Shown here one piece after another: positions 1 through 9,092 of a DNA stretch of 64,000 nt (its first letter is position 1; every line of letters begins with the position of its first letter). Origin of the DNA: CAZBDU01 sp964490725 (GTDB lineage Bacteria > Spirochaetota > Spirochaetia > SZUA-6 > DRHE01). The stretch is taken from positions 30,001-94,000 of the forward strand of contig CAZBDU010000009.1 of NCBI GenBank assembly GCA_964490725.1, read 5' to 3'. The position numbers and the translations under genes are program-made. The notes below the pieces were generated by a model, which was not told the DNA's origin, made no database searches, and saw only the letters and a list, made by a program, of their open reading frames with translations.

Positions 1-544
1 TCACGGACCTGAAGCCCTACCAGATTGCCCGAAAGGGGGTGGGGCGGACGTTTCAGATCACCCGCATCTTCAAGGGAATGAGCGTGTGGGACAATCTGCT
101 GCTGGTGCCTCGCACCCGGGAAAACAGGGACATAGACGCCACCGGGAGGGCCAGGGAGATCCTGGAGACCATCGGCCTGAGCGCCCAGGCGCACAAGCGC
201 GCGGGGGCGCTGCCCTACGGGCAGCAGAAGCTGGTGGAGTTCGCCCGCACGCACATGTGCTGTCCCAGGTTGGTGCTGATGGACGAGATCTTCGCAGGGC
301 TCAATCCCGAGGAGATCGACCGCCAGATAGCCCTGATCCGGAAGCTGCGGGACACCACCGGCGTGACCTTCCTGGTGGTGGACCATGCGGTGAGCGTGGT
401 CCTCCAGCTGTGCGAGGACATCATCGTCATGGACCAGGGGCGGATCCTTGCCCGCGGCGATCCACGAGAAATCGAAAACAACGAGAAGGTGGTGGAAGCA
501 TACCTGGGAACGTTCTCCTCGGAGTCCCAGCTGGAGATGGAGTA

Positions 545-545
<1 letters not shown>
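1..545 (+). CDS. livG: Branched-chain amino acid ABC transporter ATP-binding protein LivG (5' truncated by window edge)
   Basis: The reading frame is open from base 3 and the gene's start lies outside the window; about 180 C-terminal residues are present. The text VGRTFQITRIFKGMSVWDNL is the LivG hallmark after the Q-loop. A degenerate signature (LPYGQQKLVEFAR) and a Walker B with catalytic glutamate (LVLMDEIFAGLN) follow, then the H-loop VVDHAVSVV. It powers uptake of branched-chain or related amino or organic acids, with LivF and with membrane subunits that must lie upstream. Its stop overlaps the next start (TAGTG), so the two ATPases are translationally coupled. The substrate is unknown; such transporters also import aromatic acids and amides. 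Confidence 0.9.
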
Positions 546-1267
<722 letters not shown>

Positions 1268-1290
1268 AGCCGGACTTCTGAGGACGGGAG

Positions 1291-1995
1291 ATGAAAGGAA
1301 AGCTTGTCGATCTGAGTCAGGAAATCTACAACGGGATGCCCGTCTACCCGGGGCACCAGCGGACGGCCATCTTCGAGGCCAAGAACCACGAGGAATCCAG
1401 GGCGGTCAACAGGACGGCTTTCAGCTCCACCACGATGGGGATCCTGATGTCCGACCACGGCCCCACCCACGTGGACGCCTTCAGCCATCTGGACCCCAGC
1501 CCGGAGGCGGAGACCGTGGACAGGCTGCCCCTGGAGCTGTTCTACACGCCGGCGGTGTGCCTGGACGTCTCGCACCGCAAACCCGGGGAGTACATCACGG
1601 TGAAGGACCTGGAGCAGGCATCCGCCCGGGCGGGCCTGGAGGTCCGGCGGGGCATGACCCTGCTCCTCTACACGGGCCACTACGACCGCAGCTATCCGGG
1701 GATCGACTACCTGATGAGCTACCCCGGGCTGAACCGGGGGGCCATGCTGTGGATCGCCGACAAGGGAATCGTGAACGTCGGTGTGGATTCCCCCAGCATC
1801 GACAGCTCCGGGGAGATGAAGGAAAAGAACTACCCGGCCCACACGGTTGCCAGGGAGCGCAAGATCCTGAACATGGAGAACCTGGCCCACCTGGACGAGG
1901 TGGCGGGCAGGGAGTTCATCTTCATCGGCTTCCCCCTGCTCATCCGGGGGGGCAGCGGCTCGCCCATCCGCGCGGTGGCGCTGCTTCCGGAGTAG
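1291..1995 (+). CDS. Cyclase-family metal-dependent hydrolase (kynurenine formamidase-like)
   Basis: This 234-aa protein starts MKGKLVDLSQEIYNGMPVYPG, the usual opening of the cyclase/KynB family (PF04199), and carries the metal-site motif GPTHVDAFSHLDP (HxDxxxH type) near residue 55. Members hydrolyse N-formylkynurenine, isatin or other cyclic amides and esters using bound metal. A ribosome-binding GGGAG lies a few bases before the ATG. It sits directly after livF in the same direction, so it probably acts on the imported compound. I see no tryptophan-pathway partner, so a kynurenine role is not supported beyond family membership. Confidence 0.85.
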   Translation: MKGKLVDLSQEIYNGMPVYPGHQRTAIFEAKNHEESRAVNRTAFSSTTMGILMSDHGPTHVDAFSHLDPSPEAETVDRLPLELFYTPAVCLDVSHRKPGEYITVKDLEQASARAGLEVRRGMTLLLYTGHYDRSYPGIDYLMSYPGLNRGAMLWIADKGIVNVGVDSPSIDSSGEMKEKNYPAHTVARERKILNMENLAHLDEVAGREFIFIGFPLLIRGGSGSPIRAVALLPE

Positions 1996-2021
1996 GGGCC
2001 GGGCCCGGCGGGGCCCGGCCC
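1996..2021. terminator. GC hairpin between convergent genes
   Basis: A perfect 11-bp inverted repeat (GGGCCGGGCCC, loop GGCG, GGGCCCGGCCC) begins one base after the cyclase stop and ends 14 bases before the end of the convergent cupin gene. There is no T-tract, so it may act as a bidirectional mRNA end or stabiliser, not a classical intrinsic terminator. Confidence 0.5.
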
Positions 2022-2035
2022 GGCCGCCTGGACAC

Positions 2036-2482
2036 CTACCAGCCCGTGGTCTCCCCGCCTTCGGTGGCGATCAGAATGAAGGCCATCACGCACGGCTCCT
2101 TACCGCGGTTGGACCAGTTGTGGATGGTGCCCCTCTGGATCACCACGTCTCCGGCCCGCAGGTGAACCTCTCCCTCGTCCAGCTGCATCCACAGCTCGCC
2201 GGAGACCACGATCCCGTAGTCGATGGTGTCGGTCCTGTGCCAGCGTTCCGTCACTCCAGGCTGGAAGCGGGCAAAGCGGAACACCGAGCCGTTTGCCAGA
2301 CTGGTGCCGAGGTCCCACTCCACCGGATCTTCCTCGGTGAGGCGGGCGGGAAGCGACTCGGTGGCCCAGAGCTCCACCCTCTCGAAGCCGGGCCTGCCGG
2401 CCTGGCTGTCCATTTCGCTGTCCCACTTCACGACGCTCTTGCCGTCCTTGTTGTGGCCGGTTACGACCCGTCTGACCTTCAT
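2036..2482 (-). CDS. Cupin-domain protein
   Basis: This 148-aa single-domain cupin begins MKVRRVVTGHNKDGKSVVKW. The cupin core is visible in the motif RWHRTDTIDYGIVVSGELWM and the second motif RAGDVVIQRGTIHNW, which carry the usual metal-binding histidines. The frame is open upstream, but GGAGG lies just before the ATG at 2482, which fixes the start. Such small cupins bind a metal and can be dioxygenases, isomerases or ligand sensors. It is divergent from the CoA-transferase genes and convergent with the cyclase, so it may belong to the same pathway. Substrate unknown. Confidence 0.82.
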   Translation of the reverse strand: MKVRRVVTGHNKDGKSVVKWDSEMDSQAGRPGFERVELWATESLPARLTEEDPVEWDLGTSLANGSVFRFARFQPGVTERWHRTDTIDYGIVVSGELWMQLDEGEVHLRAGDVVIQRGTIHNWSNRGKEPCVMAFILIATEGGETTGW

Positions 2483-2663
2483 GGGGGAAACCTCCGCGCC
2501 TTTTCTTGCCCGCCACCCAGGTGCGTCGCCACTGTTCCGGGGCGGGGGCGGGTCAAGGCGAAGTATAGGGGAAGGAGGGCGCCGCATCAAGCCGCGCCTC
2601 CGGCAGGGCGAGCCGGCCGCGAGCCCGGCAGCACGGAGCAGCTTCTGCGCCTTCCCAGGTCGC

Positions 2664-2692
2664 TTTACAGCCGCGGAGGAATCAAATACTGT
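2664..2692 (+). promoter_or_regulatory. Possible promoter for CoA-transferase operon
   Basis: TTTACA and TACTGT are separated by 17 bases, about 40 bases before the chosen ATG. The -35 is 5/6 and the -10 only 3/6, so this is suggestive only. Confidence 0.3.
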
Positions 2693-2732
2693 GGAATGGC
2701 AACGCTTCAGAAGCCCATCAGGGAGCTGTGGA

Positions 2733-3722
2733 ATGGTTTCGAGAGAGGGGAAGGGCCGGCTGTTCACCGATCCGGACCCAGACGCAGCCCGGCAGTTCTT
2801 CAAGGACAAGTCGCGGGCGATGACGGGGAAGGTGACCATCGCTCGTGAGGCGGTGAGCCGGCTGATTCATGACGGGGACTACCTGGCGATCGGGGGGTTC
2901 GGGCACGTGCGGATTCCAACGGCCGTGCTGCACGAGATCGTCCGGCAGGGGAGAAAGGACCTGGGCTTCGCGGGCCACACTTCCACCCACGACTTCCAGA
3001 TCCTGGCGGCAGGCAGGTGCCTGAGCAGAGTGGATGCCGCCTACGTCGTGGGGCTGGAGGCGCGCGGCCTGTCCCGCAACGCCCGCAGGATGATGGAGAG
3101 CGGCGAGGTGGAGGTGACCGAGTGGTCCAACGCCGGCCTGGCCTGGCGTCTGATGGCGGCAAGCATGGGCCTGCCCTTCCTGCCCGCAAGGAACGCCATG
3201 GGGACCGACACCTTCGCCTACAGCGCCGCCCGCCAGATCACCTGCCCCTTCACCGGCAAGAAGCTGGTGGCCTATCCCGCTCTCTACCCGGACGTCTGCG
3301 CCGTCCACGTGCACGAGGCCGACGTCTACGGAAACGCCCGCATCAAGGGGATCACCGTCTCCGACGTGGAGCTGGCTCAGGCTTCGAAGCGCGTCATCAT
3401 CACCACGGAGAGGATCATCCCGCACGAGAGGATCCGGGAGAATCCGGCGCAGACCTCGATCCCCTGGTTCCTGGTGGACGCGGTGGTGGAGGTGCCCTTC
3501 GGAAGCTATCCGGGGAACATGCCCCACGAGTACTACTCCGATGAGGAGCACCTGCGCGAGTGGCTGGCTGCCGAGGAAGATCCGGAGCGCTTCGGGCGGT
3601 TCCTGAAAGAGTACATCCTGGACTGCCGGGACTTCAACGAGTACCTGGAGCGCTGCGGCGGAATCGAGCGGATGAGACAGCTTCGCTCACTGGAGGACCT
3701 GATTGAAAGGGAGCAAGGATAG
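2733..3722 (+). CDS. CoA-transferase subunit alpha (GctA/IpdA-like)
   Basis: This 329-aa family I CoA-transferase alpha subunit has the typical HDGDYLAIGGFGHVRIPTAV segment near residue 45 and an acetyl/glutaconate CoA-transferase alpha fold throughout. Bacterial two-subunit enzymes of this type move CoA between small acids, for example glutaconate, 3-oxoacids or steroid-ring fragments (IpdA). I chose ATG 2733 because the preceding sequence has no family-like content; a later start at MTGKVTIAREAV is possible. Its 3' end overlaps the beta subunit by 20 bases, as expected for stoichiometric subunits. Confidence 0.88.
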   Translation: MVSREGKGRLFTDPDPDAARQFFKDKSRAMTGKVTIAREAVSRLIHDGDYLAIGGFGHVRIPTAVLHEIVRQGRKDLGFAGHTSTHDFQILAAGRCLSRVDAAYVVGLEARGLSRNARRMMESGEVEVTEWSNAGLAWRLMAASMGLPFLPARNAMGTDTFAYSAARQITCPFTGKKLVAYPALYPDVCAVHVHEADVYGNARIKGITVSDVELAQASKRVIITTERIIPHERIRENPAQTSIPWFLVDAVVEVPFGSYPGNMPHEYYSDEEHLREWLAAEEDPERFGRFLKEYILDCRDFNEYLERCGGIERMRQLRSLEDLIEREQG

Positions 3723-4506
3723 CCCGGGCGGTACGGCGCCGTATTCCTCGATCGAGCTGATGATCTGCGCGGCGGCGCGCGCCCTGGAGGACAACAGGAC
3801 GGTGGTGGTGGGCACGGGAGCGCCCTGCGCGGCGGCCATGCTGGCGCAGAAGTTGTTCGCGCCGAACCTGATCGTCATGTTCGAGGCCGGCGGAGTGGCG
3901 CCGCTCCTGCTCGCCATGCCCATATCCGTGGGGGACTCCAGGACGGTGCACCGGGGAATCAAGGCCACCAGCATGGCGGAGATCATGGCGACCTGCCAGA
4001 GGGGGCTGGTGGATTTTGCCTTTCTGGGGGGAGCGCAGATCGACCGGTTCGGCAATCTGAACTCCACCATGATCGGAGAGGACTATCGCAAGCCCAGGGT
4101 GCGCCTGCCGGGAAGCGGAGGGGCCAACGATCTGGGCTCCTTCTGCTGGCGCACCATCATCATCATCCCCCAGGATGCGCGCAAGTTCGTCCCCAAGCTG
4201 GACTTCATCACGACCCCCGGGTACCTCACCGGCAGGGGGGCTCGCGAGGAGGCCGGCCTGCCCGCCGGCACCGGTCCCTACAAGGTGATCACCAACCTGG
4301 CGGTGATCGGCTTCGACGAGGAGACGAAGTGCATGAAGGTGGAGAGCCTGCATCCCACGGTGAGCCGGGAGCAGGTGGAGGAGAACACCGGCTTCGAGCT
4401 TCTCTGGAGCCGGCAGCTGGTGGAGACCGAGCCCCCCAGCCCGCAAGAGCTCGCCACGCTGCGGACCGAGGTGGACCCCCGCGGCTACATCACCGGCCGC
4501 CGCTAG
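3703..4506 (+). CDS. CoA-transferase subunit beta (GctB/IpdB-like)
   Basis: This 267-aa protein pairs with the alpha subunit upstream. The start is a TTG with GGAGG six bases before it. The segment LIVMFEAGGVAP contains the glutamate that in GctB-type subunits forms the glutamyl-CoA intermediate, and later PGSGGANDLGSF and ITNLAVIGFD match the beta-subunit core. With the cyclase and cupin, it suggests activation of an acid produced by ring opening or hydrolysis. Substrate specificity cannot be decided between glutaconate-like and IpdAB-like activities. Confidence 0.88.
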   Translation: MKGSKDSPGGTAPYSSIELMICAAARALEDNRTVVVGTGAPCAAAMLAQKLFAPNLIVMFEAGGVAPLLLAMPISVGDSRTVHRGIKATSMAEIMATCQRGLVDFAFLGGAQIDRFGNLNSTMIGEDYRKPRVRLPGSGGANDLGSFCWRTIIIIPQDARKFVPKLDFITTPGYLTGRGAREEAGLPAGTGPYKVITNLAVIGFDEETKCMKVESLHPTVSREQVEENTGFELLWSRQLVETEPPSPQELATLRTEVDPRGYITGRR

Positions 4507-4585
4507 GTTCATCAACCCTGATATGATGGTTTAGTGTGACATGTTCGCCGGAGAGCTGGCCGAAAAAGGGGGGTCTGCAACACTG

Positions 4586-5177
4586 ATGGCCAAGGACAAC
4601 AGCTACGAGTACCTGTACCGACACGCGCGCTCCTGGAGCGCAACCTGGAGAACTACCAGGTTCAGTATCTGGCGCGCACCCACGACTTCGGAAGACAGTC
4701 GCGGGTAGCCGCGGTGATAGTGCGGGAGATCAACGCCCGCATGCAGGAGGCCGAGCAGCAGCTGGAGATGCGGCGGGTGACCCCCTTTCATCTGTACCTC
4801 AAGCGCTCGGAGGTGGATCTGGCCTTGCCGCTGTTTCGCCTCCAGTATCTGCAGCCGATCCTGAAAGGGGGCGGGACGGTTTCGCCTCTCCCGGCAACTG
4901 GCGTTGGCCCACTGTCAAAAGCTGGCGCGCAAAGCCGGCACCGACCGCATGGAGCTGCCGGGCTTGATCGATGCCTCCTTCTTTCTGCGCTATGAGCTGA
5001 GAGGAAAGGCGGAGATCTTGCCATCGCCACGGGACACACAGGCGGAGAGCGGCAACCGGTTGCGCGAGTTGGTCCGGGGGATCCATACGCGCTCGGCCTT
5101 CGAGCACTATATCGACACCTTCGAAACGACTGCTCGCATGGAAGGAGGAGGTGGTAGTCCAGACCATCATATCTTGA
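4586..5177 (+). pseudogene. Frameshifted relic of a conserved hypothetical protein
   Basis: One protein-like sequence is spread over several frames: MAKDNSYEYLYRHA, then LERNLENYQVQYLARTHDFG through EYLQPILKG-like text up to about 4865, then RQLALAHCQKLARKAG, DASFFLRYELRG and HTRSAFEHYIDTFE, and finally LLAWKEEVVVQTIIS ending at a TGA at 5175. At least three frameshifts are needed to join these, and the protein then stops. From memory the text resembles proteins of unknown function (possibly DUF1670-type) that spread between genomes, but I could not check this. No functional product is expected. Confidence 0.6.
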
Positions 5178-5295
5178 CAATCTGTCTCTCGGCCAGGCTT
5201 GCCTGCGCTTTTCCGGACAGAGAGGTCAGCATTTGGCGCGGCGCAAGGCGTGGAATATCTCGCAAACTGAGCGGCGGTGCTAGGCCGGAGGATTG

Positions 5296-5799
5296 CTACA
5301 CGAAGTTCGACTTGAACCGACACATGAGAAAGTCAGTTCCCACCGATTGGATACCGGGAAGGTTCGCTATGAATCGGTCGATAAAGGAGTTGACCTCCGA
5401 GATATCGGTGAAAAAGCCGTGGACGTGCAGGCTGTTTCGCGCGCTCATCTGGTAGACCGTCACGACGTCGTCTTGAGCGGCTATCCGCTGGGCCGCTGCG
5501 GCAACGTGCACGGGAGAAAACTTGAGGTCAAAGAACACTGGTAGCGGCTTCCTGACATACTCAGAAGGAACCTGGACGGTGAACTTCTGAATGACGCCCT
5601 TGACTACAAGCGACCGTATGCGTTTCGCGACGGCGACCCGCGAGAGACCGACCTTCTCGGCCACTTTGGCATACGGAGTGCGGCTGTCGTCCATCAAGAT
5701 CTTGAGTATTTGTCGGTCGATCTTGTCGATATTGCTGGTGTCGGCCTGGCTGGCGATCACCATTCCGCCTGCTCTAGCCGAAGAGACCCTACGTTCCAT
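5296..5799 (-). CDS. Lrp/AsnC family transcriptional regulator
   Basis: This 167-aa protein has an N-terminal winged helix (IDKIDRQILKILMDDSRTPY, then KVAEKVGLSRVAVAKRIRSL) followed by an Lrp-type ligand-sensing domain ending in VGTDFLMCRFKSNFV. The start at 5799 has GGGAGG nine bases upstream. Lrp-family proteins respond to amino acids and form octamers on DNA. It is 100 bases downstream of the permease gene on the same strand and next to the peptide-uptake operon. A palindrome close to the Lrp consensus lies in the divergent promoter region at 7759-7768, making that its likely target. Confidence 0.9.
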   Translation of the reverse strand: MERRVSSARAGGMVIASQADTSNIDKIDRQILKILMDDSRTPYAKVAEKVGLSRVAVAKRIRSLVVKGVIQKFTVQVPSEYVRKPLPVFFDLKFSPVHVAAAAQRIAAQDDVVTVYQMSARNSLHVHGFFTDISEVNSFIDRFIANLPGIQSVGTDFLMCRFKSNFV

Positions 5800-5899
5800 A
5801 GTCCGGTACCTCCCTCGTAAATGCGGCAGAGCACCATGACGCCTCCCTTTGGCGGGGATCGGTCCTTGTCGCCCGCGCCCCGTCTGGCTGCCCGGGCGG

Positions 5900-7510
5900 C
5901 TATCGCAGGCTCAATAGCAGGACCAGCAAGCCAATCAGCACGGCCACGCCAGCCGTGAATGGCAGTATTCTCCTCAAGATGGTGCCCTCGCTTCCCAGCG
6001 CGCCTGTGGTTGTCGTACCCAGGAGGACGTTTCCGGGGCAGATGGTGTTGCCCAAGGCGCCGCCTGTCGTTTGCGCGGCTAGAACAAGATACTCCTTCAG
6101 ATTGAGAATCTGACTGCTGGTCTGTTGGAACTTGCCGAACAGGATATTCGAGGCAAGGTTGCTGCTTGTCATGAATGAACCAAGAACGCCGACGGCAGGC
6201 GAAAGGAGTGGGAAGAGGCGGCCGGTCAGGTCCGCTGTCCCCACGGCCAGGACCGTAGTTTGCCCGGATCCGCTCATGATCCTGGACATGACGATTAGTG
6301 TAACAATACCGAACGTTGCCGGCAAGGTCTTTTGCACCGTCCTGTTGAGGATCAAGCCGAGCTTGCGCCGCCCCAGTTTCGCTATGGCCCTGAAGTATAC
6401 GAACTCGCTGCAGGCCGCAACAAACAGAAAGAGACCCGCATGTATGAGGGGCCGCAACGGCGAGTATCTCGGCTCCGCGGCGTTGACTATCCCGTACCCG
6501 GTCCTGGTTTCAGGAAACGAGAATCCCAGAGTAATCCGGCCAAGAAAGCTCTTGATCGGCGGCACCAGCAACACCAGGAGCGTAATAGAGATAAGAACGT
6601 AGTACGGGAAGGAGGCCCGGTGGAATTCCGCGTAGGCTGCTGGATCGTGTTGATCCCACGGATTGGCGTGGCTCCGAACGAGCACCTGGCTTTCAACGAT
6701 CATCCAGCGCTTCTTGTATCGAGGGAGCCGGCCGAGGAGAAACAGCGCTGCCAACGCAGCGCAGGACGGGACCAGGGCAGCGATTGTTGGATCCACCTGC
6801 GAAAGGGCAAGCTGCCCGCCCCCGTGAATCAGTGAGATCACCATGACCGCTGGCAGTCCGTTGCGCACCGCCTTTCCTTTGCCGTAAAGCCAGCAGATGG
6901 CGAGTCCGATCAGCAGATTGAAGATCCAAATGAAGATGGCCGCCCACATCGCTGTAGGATAGTACAACGCGGTCCCCGCAATTCCTGTCTGCTGGACGAG
7001 AGCTTCCCAGGCCACTGCAAGCGTCCCAAAGGTATTTGCCCACGCGTGGCCGAGGAGAGTGATGAGCACTGCTGCAACCGGCCGCACTCCCATGCCGACC
7101 AGCAAGGGCGCTCCGACGGCCACGGGCACGCCGAAGCCGGTGATGCCTTGCAGGAAGCTGACAAAGACCCAACCAACAGCTAGCAACTGCAGCAGCTCGT
7201 TCGACGTGAGTCCTTCTATTCCTCTGCGGATCGAATCGAAGCTCTTTGCTTCGTATGCCACCTCGTAGATGAGAATCGCAGGCCAGATCACGATGAGTAC
7301 GGTCAAGGCGTTCCACAATCCCTTTCCCGCCTCAAGGAAGACGAGGTTGGGCGGAGCCCTGAACGCAAGCAACGCGGACACTGCGGCTACCAACAAAGAC
7401 ACCGGTGCCGCTTTGGAAGCACCCCAATTGAGCGCAGCCATCAGGACGAAAAGCATGGCGATCGGAAGTGCCGCCAGGAGCCACATGAGAAGGTTGATGG
7501 GGAGTGTCAT
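5900..7510 (-). CDS. Lactate permease (LctP) family transporter
   Basis: This 536-aa polytopic membrane protein shows LctP-family landmarks: SFLQGITGFGVPVAVGAPLL around residue 130, SFMTSSNLASNILFG near residue 445 and GALGNTICPGNVLLG further on. The family carries L-lactate, D-lactate or glycolate with protons. The ATG at 7510 (MTLPINLLMWLL) starts the first membrane span; the open frame upstream is Arg-rich and not family-like. It is divergent from the M20 peptidase across 385 bases of control region and probably shares regulation by the adjacent Lrp-type protein. The true substrate may be another short hydroxy acid. Confidence 0.87.
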   Translation of the reverse strand: MTLPINLLMWLLAALPIAMLFVLMAALNWGASKAAPVSLLVAAVSALLAFRAPPNLVFLEAGKGLWNALTVLIVIWPAILIYEVAYEAKSFDSIRRGIEGLTSNELLQLLAVGWVFVSFLQGITGFGVPVAVGAPLLVGMGVRPVAAVLITLLGHAWANTFGTLAVAWEALVQQTGIAGTALYYPTAMWAAIFIWIFNLLIGLAICWLYGKGKAVRNGLPAVMVISLIHGGGQLALSQVDPTIAALVPSCAALAALFLLGRLPRYKKRWMIVESQVLVRSHANPWDQHDPAAYAEFHRASFPYYVLISITLLVLLVPPIKSFLGRITLGFSFPETRTGYGIVNAAEPRYSPLRPLIHAGLFLFVAACSEFVYFRAIAKLGRRKLGLILNRTVQKTLPATFGIVTLIVMSRIMSGSGQTTVLAVGTADLTGRLFPLLSPAVGVLGSFMTSSNLASNILFGKFQQTSSQILNLKEYLVLAAQTTGGALGNTICPGNVLLGTTTTGALGSEGTILRRILPFTAGVAVLIGLLVLLLSLR

Positions 7511-7703
7511 GCTCTTCCGCCTGCCTCTGTGCGTCGTGCCAACCGATAGCCGGCGCACACTCTGCAACAGGCTGCCTTGTTGCCGGGATGCCGGGCGCCG
7601 TGAAACGCGCAAGCCACTGTCGAAGGCCGAAAGGTCGTACCCGTCTCTGTACCTCGAATCGCTGCGCAGTCGCGCTGGTCTGCTGGGTTCTCAATCGATG
7701 CTC

Positions 7704-7732
7704 ATTCTACATCGGATGCAAACATATAGCAA
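7704..7732 (-). promoter_or_regulatory. Promoter for the LctP-family permease
   Basis: On the minus strand TTGCTA and TAGAAT are 17 bases apart (4/6 and 5/6 matches). The expected start near 7697 gives a leader of about 190 bases before the ATG at 7510. The -35 hexamer lies within the left arm of the TAGCAAC/GTTGCTA inverted repeat. Confidence 0.5.
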
Positions 7733-7787
7733 CTAAATCGCTCAAAAAAGTGTCGAGTAGAATATTCTGGCCACGAATTTGTTGCTA
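7727..7787. promoter_or_regulatory. Candidate Lrp/AsnC operator region in the divergent intergenic space
   Basis: The 385-base gap between the permease and the peptidase holds a nested symmetry. TAGCAAC (7727-7733) is the inverse of GTTGCTA (7781-7787), and between them lies the perfect palindrome AGAATATTCT (7759-7768) preceded by T, close to the published Lrp consensus YAGHAWATTWTDCTR. It sits between the two divergent promoters, where an Lrp-type protein could control both. The rest of the gap (7511-7703 and 7834-7895) shows nothing else I recognise. Confidence 0.45.
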
Positions 7788-7804
7788 GTTTGGCATCCAT
7801 GTGG

Positions 7805-7833
7805 TTGACATTGTACCGTTCTTGGCATAACAT
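7805..7833 (+). promoter_or_regulatory. Promoter for the M20 peptidase operon
   Basis: A perfect TTGACA is followed after 17 bases by TAACAT, 63 bases before the M20 peptidase start. This is the best plus-strand promoter in the gap and lies just right of the symmetric element. Confidence 0.55.
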
Positions 7834-7895
7834 GCGGCAATGACGTCCATCGAGAGCGGTGTGATCGTCTTGTCCCCGGACTGGAGCGAAAGCAG

Positions 7896-8987
7896 ATGCC
7901 GGCCAGCATGAACGCGTGGCTGAGTGAGACTTTTCTCGCTTTGGTGAGGATCGCCAGTGAATCCGGCGAGGAACACGAGTTGCTCGACCATCTGCGGGAA
8001 CTTTTCGACCGTTCACTCGGCGCGTCCTGCGGGTTTGACTCCTTCGGCAATCTGATCGCCCGCATTCCGGCGAAGAACTCCTCCTGCGGTGTGCCGTTGT
8101 TCTTCGGCTGCCATGCAGACACGGTCAGGCCAGGCAAGAACGTCGTGCCAGTCATCAGGGAAGGTGTTGTCCGTTCGAACGGTGACACGATCCTCGGAGC
8201 TGACGACAAGGCCGGTATTGCGGAACTGGCCGAAGCGATCAGGACTGCCCAACGGCATCCGCCGCTGGAGATAGTAATCTCCAGAGAAGAAGAGCTCGGC
8301 TTGGTTGGCGCTAAACACGTTGACGCTTCGCAGCTGAAGTCGAAGAAGGGCTTTGTGATCGATGCGGGCTCCCTCGCTACCGTTGTAGTGGGCGGGCCGT
8401 CCTATATTGAGGTCGATGTGGAGGTGACCGGCAAGGCCGCACATGCGGGGATGGCTCCCGAGATGGGGGTCTCCGCTGTCAAAGCGGCCTGCTGTGCGGT
8501 GGCAATTCTCAAGGACGGAAGGATCGATGGGGAGAGCACCATCAATGTGGGCATGATTTCAGGCGGCGAGGTCAGAAACGGCGTCCCGGCGAAGGCCCGG
8601 ATAAGTGCGGAGTGCAGAAGCCTCTCAGACGACAAGTGCTGGCAGAATGCTGAGCTCATGAAAGAAGTATTCCAGGCTGCGGCAAGAGTACAGGGCGCCA
8701 GTGCCGAAGTGAAGCTCGAGCAAGCCTACAGAGCGATGCAGGTTGCAGAGGATGCGGAGGTGGTTCGTCTGGCCTTCAGGGCAATTCAGGCGGAAGCGCT
8801 CGAAGCCACAGCCACGGCAACGACCGGGGGTACTGACGCTTCGATCTACAATGACAAGGGCATTCAGACGGTCGTGATTGGCTACGGCGGTCAGGGGGAA
8901 CACAGCAGTCAAGAGAGCATCGCCCTGTCCGACCTGGAGAAAGGTGCGCGGATCATTCGTAACATACTGACGGAGGCTTCTGCTTGA
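7896..8987 (+). CDS. M20 family metallopeptidase (PepT-like)
   Basis: This 363-aa protein carries the M20 di-zinc motifs: HADT with His73, GADDKAG with Asp103, EEELGLVG with the catalytic and binding glutamates near 131-132, and DAG near 156-158. The GGTDASIYNDKGI and GEHSSQES segments towards the C-terminus are typical of tripeptidase-T-like proteins. A lid or dimerisation domain fills residues about 170-270. It has no signal peptide, so it should cleave imported short peptides or deacylate amino-acid conjugates in the cytoplasm. GGAG lies nine bases before the ATG. It opens an operon that ends in a peptide ABC importer. Confidence 0.9.
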   Translation: MPASMNAWLSETFLALVRIASESGEEHELLDHLRELFDRSLGASCGFDSFGNLIARIPAKNSSCGVPLFFGCHADTVRPGKNVVPVIREGVVRSNGDTILGADDKAGIAELAEAIRTAQRHPPLEIVISREEELGLVGAKHVDASQLKSKKGFVIDAGSLATVVVGGPSYIEVDVEVTGKAAHAGMAPEMGVSAVKAACCAVAILKDGRIDGESTINVGMISGGEVRNGVPAKARISAECRSLSDDKCWQNAELMKEVFQAAARVQGASAEVKLEQAYRAMQVAEDAEVVRLAFRAIQAEALEATATATTGGTDASIYNDKGIQTVVIGYGGQGEHSSQESIALSDLEKGARIIRNILTEASA

Positions 8988-9092
8988 TGGGTCCTGCTTC
9001 GCGGTCCCTACGCTGCGGCCAACATCCGACTGTGCGCAAGGCAGGTCGCCTGACGGCTTTGGACAAGAACAACTCGAAAGGAGGCACAGACA

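Noticed and set aside
2223..2732. Upstream extension of the CoA-transferase alpha gene
   Set aside because: It overlaps the cupin gene on the other strand and has no similarity to the family.
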